Both the position numbers and the translations under genes were made by a program. The notes below the pieces were generated by a model. The model worked only from the letters and a program-made list of their open reading frames with translations, was not told where the DNA came from and searched no databases. Below are positions 20,797 to 29,355 of a stretch of 29,355 bases of DNA, one piece after another. Each line of letters begins with the position of its first letter. Positions within the stretch are counted from its first letter, which is position 1. Source of the stretch: Pelomyxa schiedti (lineage: Eukaryota > Evosea > Pelobiontida > Pelomyxidae); assembly GCA_020536535.1 (NCBI GenBank), contig JAHLWZ010001011.1:1-29355 (forward strand), written 5' to 3'.

Positions 20797-22200
20797 ATGA
20801 CAACGGCGGAGCTACTTGAAAAATGCAACCTTTGGGCATCAAGGGTGGGTGCTCCTTCCTCCCTTTTTTTTAAACACTACGAATATATTTATATTTTTAT
20901 TCCTTTATCGTTTAGCTTTTTTCCCTTTTTACCTTGGTATGTGTGGGCAATGAACTGAACAATAGCAGGTATCGCCCAAGACCGAGGCGTTAATGAGAAT
21001 AACGACCGAGGCCAGCAGCAGGCCCCTTACCCTGGTTGAAGTCGAACTCGCCGAGCAAGTGGCTGGGCAAGTGCTACTAGAGCTCAGGATACTCAAGACA
21101 TCATTGCTTACACTTCCAACCACCACCACGCACCTCGACAGGTCCCCTCTCTCCATTGTGGCTCAGACTCAGCAGCAGCAGGCTCAGCAGCAGCCGCAGC
21201 CCGACTTAGCAAGGCTCGCGCAGATGTACGATCAGACACACCCACCAACTGCGGCCATGATTGCTGCAGCTCTGCAGAAATTACAGCAACCCGGGAGGAA
21301 GGTAATGGAGGCGGGGACTGGTGCTGGGCCTGATTCGGACTTGGCTCTGGAGTCTAGATATATATCACAAGCACAATCATCGCACTCCAAGGCGCCTTCC
21401 TCTAGGCGCCTCTCCCACTCTCCTCGGTGCATTTCGGGACAATCGAATATACAGAGCACACCGCAGGGTTATGCAACTAATATGACTATGGCTCAGGTAG
21501 AACTATCCTCCTCCCACCTTGTAAAATGGTGCAAATAAAATAACGCCAAAAAGCAGGAGTACCTGGAGTCGAAACTTGGTGGACCAACAATAACCAAAGA
21601 ATTGTTGGAGAGTTTCATCAACTCCCTGGAACTCCTTCAACCACAAGGCTCCTCTTCGGGATTTGACACGGCACAGCTTCTCGAACTTATTCTCCCACAA
21701 AACACTCTACCTGCATCACAGAGGCACATCCACCAAGACACGCAGCAACCCAGACAGCACCAACCGAGCAGGGCTCACACCGACCAGCCAGCGATGGATT
21801 CCAGGAAACGCTGGAAGGGCACAGAAAATACACAACCCTCACCGCCATGCCTGGATTCCGTAAACAAGTAAATCCCCCTCTCTTCCGCACGACCAGCCTT
21901 TCATCGAACCTCACATACAACAGGAAGAAAAAAGCAAGAGCAGCAGCACCCACCACACCTTCATCCCGCGGAGCCAACACCATCAGCAACCTACTCAACC
22001 AAGAGGACGAATCACCAGTGCTATCCTACACATTACCAACAAATTCACCTCACAACACCAACATCCTCTCCACTTCACCGTCTTCCTCATCCACATCATC
22101 CTCATCCTCCCCATCAAGTGGCACACCCCCGTGCCCTGTATTGACACCTTGTTGTACTACAACCCTCATCCAAAAACCTTTAGTGGAAAATGGACATTAA
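20797..22200 (+). CDS. Gln/Ser/Thr-rich protein of unknown function
   Basis: Exons: 20797-20844, 20969-21496, 21557-21867, 21924-22200; 387 aa, phases consistent. It begins MTTAELLEKCNLWASR, continues through a helical-looking stretch (VEVELAEQVAGQVLLELRIL) and a Gln-rich run (QTQQQQAQQQPQPD), then DQTHPPTAAMIAAALQKLQQ. A second helical block is EYLESKLGGPTITKELLESF with FDTAQLLELILPQ. A basic patch (NKKKKARAAAP) precedes ISNLLNQEDESPV and a long Ser tract. The two helical blocks and Gln/Ser linkers resemble transcription or RNA-regulatory cofactors, but I do not recognise the family. The basic patch could be a nuclear signal. The first intron is long (124 nt) and the first exon short, so the 5' end is least certain. 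The stop lies 51 bp from the convergent Tra2-like stop. Confidence 0.6.
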
Positions 22201-22251
22201 ACTTTTTTGTTTGTGTTATTCTTTTTTGTTTCTTCCCTTACGCATATACAA

Positions 22252-24013
22252 CTAATAACGAGAGGAACGGTCTCTGTCTCTATCCCGACCTCTAAACTCC
22301 CTCTCTCTATCCCTATCTCGGTTGTCTTGACGGTAACGCTCTGGCTCGCTTTCTCTGTCTCGGCTTCTATTGTGGTCCAGGTCTCTGTCACTTCTGCCGA
22401 AATCTCTTTCTGGTGTGGGACTTGGGGTGTTGGGCCTGTATCGGGGTGGGCTAAACAGAGATTAGAAACGGGAAAAAGTGTAAGAAATTATTAACCTGGG
22501 TGAACGAGAAGTTGGCACATGCTCAAGTCTTGAGGAACTAGGATAATATCCAGATGGTGGCGCGGGGCTGTATCTACTGTAATATGGAGCCGCACCATAG
22601 CCAGGAGGTGTCACATAGCCATAGGGACCAGGGTAAGGATAGCCTGAAACCATGTTCGTAACTGCAGGATACGTTGGAGCACTGCTTCGGGAAGATACAG
22701 CTGGTGTGGTAGTTAGTTTAAAGAAAAAAAAATGGTGCTACAGACAAGTCCTTGAGGAGCTGGGTCTTCTATGGATTGTATCTAGCCCAAGATAATGACC
22801 GGGTGTAGGTGAACGGGAACGGTCTCGGCGAGCCTGCAGGCAGTACAGAAAAATTGGTTATTGTCTCTGTGAGGGTGTCCTTGGGTGCTGGCGGATGGGT
22901 TTTTGTTGTTGGTTGACTGCTTTTATTTATGTGTTCGCTTGTGAGGTTGCTTATTGTTTATTTGCGGTCTTGATATTTGGTGGTTCATGTGGATGAAGCA
23001 CATTGAATTTGCAGATTGTTATTTGGGATTATGAAATCCAAGTGGAAGATCTAGGTGGCTGATTTTTGTGGTTTTTTTTTTGGTAGAGAGTTGCTGGGTA
23101 TGTGAAATTTGAAAACTGCAGGAGAAAGCGAGAAAATACAGGACAACAAAAACAATTAGGAATGCATTTGTTGTGGAGGAAGGGGATTGATTGCCACACC
23201 TTCTCTATAAGTATCTGCCTCCCATCCAACTCCGTCCTATTCATTTTTTGTATGATTTCATCGGCTTCTTCTTTGCTAGACATGGTAACAAATGCAAATC
23301 CACGAGATTCATGAGTTCGTGGATCTCTGACAAGTTTAATTCGCAAAACCTTTTACATGTTACTGCTGAATAAGGGGAAATAGAAGCTAACTGTTCCGTA
23401 ATGCTCTAGTTTGGAGCTGAGATCGGCTTCCCGAGTTTTACTTGAAAGTCCTAGAATGTTTAGAGGGGAAAAGGTTGAAAGAGGGACTAGCCTGACACAT
23501 AGAGTGCCACAGAATTCTTTGCGGAATCACGCCTCCCATACTCTCTATTGTTTCTTTGGAAGTTGAAACATAAGTGAATGAACCAAACCTCTGTGGAGAT
23601 CTTGACCGAGAGCGAGATCTCCCTTCTTTTCTGGCAGGTGAAGACTCGTTTCGTCTACTCACAACTTCTGTGCCTGTTCTTGAGTCTTTGCCATGACTTC
23701 TACTCCTCTCATCACTTTTCGTGTTCCTATCGTGATCCCTTGAGCTGTCGCGGCCACTTTCACTTGGTCGTCTTTCACGTACTGGTTGCTCTTTCGTCGG
23801 ATGTCTGTCTATGCCTCCTTTATCAGAGTCCGCACATCGGTCTGCATTCGCATCTCGAGATACACTCGTTTGTTCTTCCTTTGTCGACTCACTCGTTGTC
23901 TCACCCAAAGTACTTGCTTGCTCTGGCATTAATTTGTTAGTTAGTGACAACAAAATAATAAAACCAACGGGATAAGGCGAAAAAACTAAGGTGTTGCGGC
24001 AGGTACCTGTCAT
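22252..24013 (-). CDS. TRA2: Transformer-2-like SR splicing factor
   Basis: Exons: 24013-24007, 23922-23589, 23544-23492, 23450-23392, 23349-23200, 22833-22746, 22700-22496, 22450-22252; 364 aa, phases consistent. It has an RS-type N-terminus (REGRSRSRSRS-like, rich in Arg, Ser, Asp), one RRM and an Arg/Asp/Glu-rich C-terminus (RDRDRERE...). The RRM is VALYVSGLSSKTREADL (RNP2) with RGFAFVTM (RNP1). The post-RRM motif RSPTPGHYLG matches the Tra2 linker TPTPGIYMG, which sets this subfamily apart from other SR proteins. A Tyr/Pro/Gly-rich section follows. Tra2 proteins bind exonic enhancers and regulate splice choice in the nucleus. An alternative start is the ATG at 23929, if intron 23923-24006 is not spliced. 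Intron 23451-23491 starts with GC; intron 22834-23199 is 366 nt. Confidence 0.88.
22834..23199 (-). other. 366-nt intron in the Tra2-like gene, possible cassette exon
   Basis: This intron is about eight times the local norm. It holds a strong internal acceptor (pyrimidine tract then CTGCAG, AG at 23117-23116). Sequence after it is open in phase with the upstream exon until TAA at 23031-23029. Inclusion would give a truncated protein with an in-frame stop. Animal TRA2 and SR genes self-regulate through poison exons; whether this one does is inference. Confidence 0.45.
23451..23491 (-). other. GC-AG intron in the Tra2-like gene
   Basis: 41-nt intron starting GCTAGT and ending TTCTAG. Only this donor keeps phase 1 and restores the RRM strand LYVSGLSS; nearby GT dinucleotides give wrong frames. 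It is the only non-GT donor I needed in about 90 introns. Confidence 0.75.
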
Positions 24014-24159
24014 GTAAAAAAAAAAAAAATTGCTTATTGCCAGTTGCAGCAGATCAAGGGGATCTTGTTGAATTTCGTTGATTTGTTTCTTCTGTTTTCT
24101 CCTTCCCTTTTTTTTCTTTTTCAAGTTTTTGACAACAATCCCCTGATCGATCGTAAGGA

Positions 24160-25611
24160 ATGGCCACGAGCGCTAGCATGAGTCAAAACAAAGAAAAAAA
24201 ACAAGAGAAAGCGGCACTGCACTTCCTGCACTTCATTGCTGGAGGGTATGCGGAAGGACCCTCCTTTTTGTTCGGATATTGCCCTCCTCACATTGTCGTA
24301 GTATTGGTGGTGTCATTGGTGCCGTTGTCACGGCCCCTATTGACGTAGCGAAAACACGTTTGCAGGTTTGTGGTTTCCTCTTTTTGCATTTCTTTTTTTA
24401 AGACGTGCAGGCATCAACCAAGGTCACAGCACCTTTTGGTCTTCGCACAGCTTCAGCATTGCGGTATGGTGTTGTTGCAATACTAATTTGCTGTTAAAAC
24501 TCCGTCAAGGGATATTTATTACACGGATGGGTTTAAAGGCTACTTTGCTGGACTGGGACCCACTGTTTACGGGGTTTTACCCATGCGAGCTATGTTCTTT
24601 GCATCATCTTCAGTGACTGAAAAGCAGCTCGCAAAAGTTGGAGTCAAAAAGAATAGCGCTCTTTCGAACTTGATATCTTCCGTGATTGCAGGTATTGGCA
24701 ATACGTCCGCTATTGCAATTCTCACTCTCTTCCCTAGGTGCTGTAGTACAAACAGCAATGTGCCCCGTTTGGGTTGTAAAGACGCGCATGATTTTAGGCA
24801 ACAACTCCAAGGACAAAAAGGTAACATTCTTTCGGTTTTCTGTTTGATCACACAGTTTAGCCTGCAGGCACCTTTACAGTAATGAAAGAAATCTACAACA
24901 CTGAGGGTGTCCGTGGCCTCTTTGGCGGTCTTTTGCTCTCATACCTGGGTAAGGTTCCTCTTTCTAGGGGAAAAAAAGTGAAAAACACCTAGGTATTTCT
25001 GAGAATGCCATCCAATTCGTGCTTTTTGAGCAGCTGAAGCTTTCTCTCCAAGAAAAACGCAAGAAGGAAGCATTGAAGCTTCAAGCAGGTACTGCATGGT
25101 CAGTAGTAATTATTTACCTAATTTGTCGCAAAAGCCCATTCCAAGCCTGGAACAACCGTAAACACAGCTGTTTCTATCAAGCCCCAAGAGCCAACAGCAC
25201 TTGAAACTTTTGCTCTGGCCAGCTTCTCAAAACTTGTTGCCTCTGCTGTTACTTATCCTCACGAGGTACAAACTACATTCTCCTTCAGCTTGTCACGATG
25301 AGTAGGTTTTGCGGACACGGTTGCGTTCCGGCGATTCTCGTTACACAGGGTTCATACAAGTAGGAATCCACTAACTTTTTTAACGTAACTAACGTATCTT
25401 CCAGTGTGCCAAGGTTGTGTACGCTCAAGAGGGTGTGAGAGGGCTTTACGCCGGCATTGCCCCACATCTCCTCCGTGTCGTACCGAACGCGGCTGTTATG
25501 ATGCTCACACACGATTTGATTGTCAGGTTTGTTTCCTTTCGAATAGTTGAATATCTATCTCACCAAGTCAATCGTAGCTACGGAACCAAAGTACTCACAA
25601 AACGCTCATGA
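24160..25611 (+). CDS. Mitochondrial carrier, Rim2/SLC25A33-36-like (pyrimidine nucleotide)
   Basis: Exons: 24160-24245, 24302-24365, 24411-24463, 24510-24691, 24738-24820, 24861-24948, 24993-25088, 25135-25265, 25306-25359, 25405-25611; 347 aa. The last exon may hide a frame-neutral 51-nt intron (GTTTGT at 25527 to CGTAG), giving 330 aa. Three carrier repeats show the Px[DE]xxKxR signature: TAPIDVAKTRLQ, CPVWVVKTRM and YPHEVLRTRLR. Each is followed by a G-[FL]-x-G/A motif (GFKGYFAGLGP, GVRGLFGGLL, GVRGLYAGIAPHLLRVVPN). The Trp in repeat 2 and YPHEVLRTRLR in repeat 3 are typical of the Rim2 / SLC25A33-36 group, which imports pyrimidine nucleotides for mtDNA and RNA synthesis. Folate/FAD-type carriers are the main alternative. 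The protein sits in the inner mitochondrial membrane. Its start is 146 bp from the divergent Tra2-like gene. Confidence 0.92.
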
Positions 25612-25736
25612 AGACGATTTGTTTAGCCAACGGAAAAAAGAAGAAAATTTTAAAATTGTTTTTACAACTATTGTAGCATAATATTTGTAAATCAAGTCCT
25701 CACTTGGTTCTACACATTCATGAGTGGCTTGTTTAC

Positions 25737-28700
25737 CTACTCTTTGTGCTTTGGTGTGTTTGCAGTCTTGTAGTTTTGCTCTAAGAAGGAACTGTGAGCC
25801 CAACCGTATGGTTTTTTTTGGATTTAGTGCTGTACCTGCAGACTGGAGTTCTTGGAGTTCGGCCTCAAAATCGGCATCAATGTAGAGGTCGTCCTTGTGT
25901 TTGAGCTTCTTGTGGATGTCTGATTTGGTTAATAGGAGACCACTCCAAGGAAAAAAAAGGAACCTGTGATGGGATTTGTTACTATTGTCTTGCTTTTAGA
26001 CTGGGTTTTTGAGGAGCCTTTTGGGAAATGAGAAACAAATAGAAACACTCTACATTCAAACAAAATGCAAGTGGTAAGGGAAAAAAAAAGATCACCTAAC
26101 TCTTCCCGTGGTTGACCACTAACAGGATTCAAAATTTGGTCTGGGGGAGTGTCTAGGAAATGTAAATGATTATTCCACCTTGATTGTGAGTTCAATGAAT
26201 GAATAGTACCTAACTGCTGACTGTTTGTCCCAAAGTGCCTGTGATGTTTGTGTTTCTTTGGAGACAGAGAAGCACTTGGAGAAAGAGACGCCACTGTGAT
26301 GAGGTATTGTATTAGGAAAACTAACAAGGGAATGGACATTGTTACTTGGATAACTGGTGTCCGAAGGAGGCAAGTTCAGCACTGGCACAGGGTCATCCTC
26401 TTTTTTGTGTTTGCGTCCCCTGGATACAGTGACCTCAGGTGGAGCTTCACCAGTTTTATTCGGCTGCCTCTCAGTTGGGAGGTTATCGCGGCCTCTCACA
26501 GCTGGGGCTGCTGATGACGACCTTCGTCTGTGTCCTGAAGACTCATTTTGTCGCCTATCATTAGATGTCTCACGGGAGGATGATTCTTTGAGTGGCACTT
26601 CTAAGTGCACCCTATCAGGGGAGGAGGGGACTCCCAGGTATATTTTATCTGAAGGAGGAGGCACTTCAAGGTGTGTCCTGTCAACAGAGTGATCCCGTCG
26701 GTCTATAGAGTGCTCTCGTCTATCTGCTGATGAATCTCGCCTTCGCATTCTCTCTGGGGTCTCTGGTACTGCTAAAGTGCTAGTGCTTTGAGTTTGTGCT
26801 GGTGCCTTCTCAGCGGCTTCTAAAATTGCCCTCATATCATTGTCAGGGTTGGGTCTTGGAGAGACCTCAGAAGTGGGCTTTGGTTGGTTCTCGGATCGAA
26901 AATCACCAGACAAGAGTCTTCTGTGGTGTCTGTGTGTTTTCCCTTCCTCTCGTGGAGAACGTTGCTCTGGAGGTTTTTCCACTGGGGGCTCTATTACTTT
27001 TTGAGGGAGAACGGGAGAGGCCGCGGACCGTGACCTTCTTCGTGTCTCTTGCGTTGGAGGTGATAAACCCTTAGGAGTAGAGGGGGATGGAGGTCCTGAA
27101 GGGATGGGAGACAACAAGGACGGGGGAGGGATGTCAAATGGGGGTGGTATTGGTGAAGGTAAATCATTGAGAGGTGGAGGGATTGTAGTATCAAGAGCGG
27201 GTGGTTCTATTGGGGGAATCGGATCCAGAGGAGGAGGAGGAATGGCTAAATCTCCTGGTTGCGTTGGAGATGGGGGTGGTGGTATGGTAATGCCCAAATC
27301 ATCTGGCAAAATAGGGGGAGGAGGGATTGCAATATTGGGATCCAAATGTGCTGGTGAGACTATACTGGGGGCTGGAGATGATAACGGTGTATGTGCCGCG
27401 GGAGGCGGTATGAATTTTGGTGGAACTTCTGAAAAAGCAGAAGGTGATAATGAACGTGGTCTCTGTGCAGGGATGTGTATTGTTAAAGAGGTCGCTGGCA
27501 GGAGGTTTTCGCTCCTGTGATTCTTAACTTCTGATAACGATTCTGGAATGGGTGATAGTGGTGGTGCAAAAGGAGCAGGAGGAGGTATCCTCGTTGCAAC
27601 AGGAGAGGAAGTGGGAGTGATTGGTGGCGGCCCGATAACGGGCGAAGATAATTCTTGCCTTACGGGTGGGGGAATGTCCAGATTGGGGGGTAGAATTTCT
27701 GGAGGTAATGATGGTGGTGGTACATCCACAGGAGGGGGAACATAGGGTGGAGGAAAGTCTTTAGGTGGAGGAACATCTAATTGTGGTGGAGGAACGTCGG
27801 TTTCGGGGGGCAGGGTAGGGGGAGGAATGTCTGATGGTGGAGGAACATAAATGTCTGGAGGAGGTACATCAATTGGGATTTCGATCGAACTAGCAGCAGA
27901 TTTTTGTGATAGAGCTGCAGCATTAAATGTGCCCGGCAGAAGAGTGGAAAAAACAGAGTTTGTTTGAGATGGGGACCGAAAAGGGGCTGGCGACAAAGAG
28001 ACAGATCTTCCTGAATGGGCGGAATTGCGTGCGCGTGTGGTGGGGGTAGCTGTAGCTGTAGTTGTGGGAGACGAAATCGCGGTCAAAGTGGGGCTTACAC
28101 TAGAGCTCCCTGGATCCCTTTCCGGGACTCCTTCTACTGAATCACCATCTCCACTTCCCCTCAGCTCATTTTTCCCTTCTCGCTTTTTCAGCAGCTCTTT
28201 TTTCTTCCTGTGCTCTTCTTTCCATACTTTTGTGGTCGCTAGCATTATAGCCACTTTTTCTTGCTCTATTCTTGCTAAACGTTCTTGTTCCTCTTTTTGG
28301 AGCTGTTCATCTCTTGTTCGTTTGGCGTTTGCTACATCTTCTACCATTCGTTGACGAGCTTCTTCATTGGCTCGTTGTTCTTCTTCTTCTTTTCGTCTCA
28401 TTTCTGCTTCCTTTTCCTCAAGTTCAAGTTGTTCTAACCGTGCACGCTCCTCAGCCTCAGCACGTTTGCGAGCTGCTGCTGCCTTATTGCGTTCTTTCTT
28501 TTCTGCTAGAGCTTTTAAACGAGCTTCTCGTCGTTCCCTCAGATTTTTCAATAGAACGTCTTTTGACTCACCTTTTTACTGTTTGTTGAAATGTTCTTCC
28601 CTCTTACAAAATTTATGAAGATTGAAGTGGATTGTGTGTTAAGCGGATTTGAGTGTCAATATTCATACATAGGTGGAGAGAGGTAAAGGTAAATACCTGC

Positions 28701-29241
28701 CTCAGCACGCTCATCAGCAGAGAGAGCCTTTTTATGCTAGAAACGATTAGAGGAAAAAAAAACTACTGCCTACTACTACTACTACTAATACTAATACTAC
28801 TGCAACAACAACAAAGTTAAATCAAAACAAGAAGACCCATCACAACTAAATTTAGCTAACAACAGTTAGCCCCTCTGGTCCCAAAGAAATGACACGTACC
28901 TTGGATAAAACAGGAGGCGCAAGCAGCACGCTACTCGGTTCGACGATGGGCGGCAGGCCGACCGTGTTGCGGTGCACGTGGGTGTGCACGTGGGCCGCCT
29001 TGGTGGCGACTGTGCGCGTCGACGACGACGAGGAAGGGAACATCGACGGCGAAGAGGGCGAGGAGGAGGAAGGCGGGGGAGGCGTGGCGGACGACGACGA
29101 CGGCGGCGGCGGCTCGTGTCTCGTCCTTGTGGAGGAGTGCGTGCGGGAGCGCGAGTGCGAGTGGGAGGACGAGAGGGACGACGAGGAAGAGGGAGACGAG
29201 GAGGCGGCGCCGCAATCTACTTCGACGACAACGTCACCCAT
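25737..29241 (-). CDS. Large coiled-coil / proline-rich / RS-rich protein, unknown
   Basis: Exons: 29241-28900, 28736-28697, 28602-28572, 28537-26346, 26293-26096, 26017-25964, 25919-25836, 25780-25737; about 994 aa, phases consistent. The N-terminus is Ser/Pro/His-rich and GC-rich. Residues of roughly 125-280 form a charged helix (ERREARLKALAEKKERN, EEKEAEMRRKEEEEQRA) that should be a single alpha-helix or coiled coil. A proline domain follows with many IPPP/VPPP units (DVPPPSLPPEILPPNLDIPP). Such tracts bind profilin, SH3 or EVH1 domains. Next is an Arg/Ser/Asp-rich stretch (RRDSSADRREHSIDRRDHS). The C-terminus is DIHKKLKHKDDLYIDADFEA. No catalytic domain or FH2 is seen. A cytoskeletal or RNA-processing scaffold is possible; I cannot decide. 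The last exon has an alternative acceptor ending in VPS. The window ends 114 bp upstream of the ATG with a duplicated segment. Confidence 0.75.
27672..27750. repeat. Copy 1 of a 79-bp exact duplication
   Basis: Encodes part of the proline-rich domain (PPYVPPPVDVPPPSLPPEIL region on the minus strand). Identical to 29277-29355, in the same orientation, 1,605 bp away. One base before the match the two copies differ (G against T). Confidence 0.97.
28771..28800. repeat. ACT/AAT trinucleotide microsatellite
   Basis: Imperfect run of TAC/ACT units with AAT interruptions inside the 163-nt first intron of the large coiled-coil gene. Confidence 0.85.
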
Positions 29242-29276
29242 AAGCGGTTTCGTATGCGCCCTCGCGCGGCGTGGGT

Positions 29277-29355
29277 GAATGTCCAGATTGGGGGGTAGAA
29301 TTTCTGGAGGTAATGATGGTGGTGGTACATCCACAGGAGGGGGAACATAGGGTGG
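29277..29355. repeat. Copy 2 of the 79-bp duplication, running off the window end
   Basis: Exact copy of 27672-27750, reaching the last base, so its true length is unknown. On the minus strand it reads in the same PPP frame and continues without a stop into the ATG at 29241. Confidence 0.97.

Noticed and set aside
27104-27745. Gly-rich plus-strand ORFs
   Set aside because: Antisense of the proline codons in the large minus-strand gene.
28889-29298. Acidic and Arg-rich plus-strand ORFs
   Set aside because: Antisense of the Ser/Pro/His-rich first exon, which has a good donor (AAG then GTACGT).

Overview
The window is nuclear DNA from an intron-rich eukaryotic microbe. Genes are tightly packed (about 15 in 29 kb) on both strands and cut by very many short GT-AG introns. 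Most introns are 38-60 nt, the shortest 34 nt, usually with a CTAAC/TTAAC-type branch motif 10-20 nt before the AG. The gene content (a TKL kinase gene next to a SPRY gene, TRIM-like RING/B-box plus RCC1, mitochondrial carrier, eL43, PABP, RPF1) fits a protist. Amoebozoa is my best guess, held loosely. Exon models were built by hand from splice signals, frame continuity and family similarity; every multi-exon model below keeps consistent splice phases unless I say otherwise.

Layout. 94-3865 (-): RPF1 (rRNA processing), then poly(A)-binding protein. 4198-12393 (+): three consecutive ubiquitin-linked genes: an F-box protein fused to a TMEM185-like membrane region, a RING/B-box/coiled-coil/RCC1-propeller protein, and a UBE3D-type (HECT-like) E3. 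12585-13696 (+): PAP2 lipid phosphatase. 13726-15027 (-): HAD phosphatase of the PGP/PDXP type. 15104-16224 (+): SPRY-like protein. 16651-19386 (+): zinc-ribbon/LIM-like/TKL protein kinase with micro-exons. 19555-20129 (-): ribosomal protein eL43. 20206-22200 (+): one doubtful secreted ORF and one Q/S/T-rich unknown. 22252-24013 (-): Tra2-like SR splicing factor. 24160-25611 (+): mitochondrial pyrimidine-nucleotide-type carrier. 25737-29241 (-): coiled-coil/proline-rich/RS-rich unknown of about 994 aa.

RNA metabolism (RPF1, PABP, eL43, Tra2) and ubiquitin signalling (three tandem + genes) dominate, but nothing proves co-regulation. Divergent pairs share gaps as short as 76 bp. Poly(A) signals lie very near stop codons.

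Most notable observations: a RING finger split by about 200 low-complexity residues ahead of a seven-repeat RCC1 region; a membrane-anchored F-box protein carrying an in-frame 54-bp hairpin insertion; an 8-nt micro-exon carrying the kinase DFG motif; a GC-AG intron and an outsized intron in the Tra2-like gene; and a 79-bp exact copy of internal coding sequence at the right edge of the window. I saw no tRNA, rRNA, transposon or CRISPR array.
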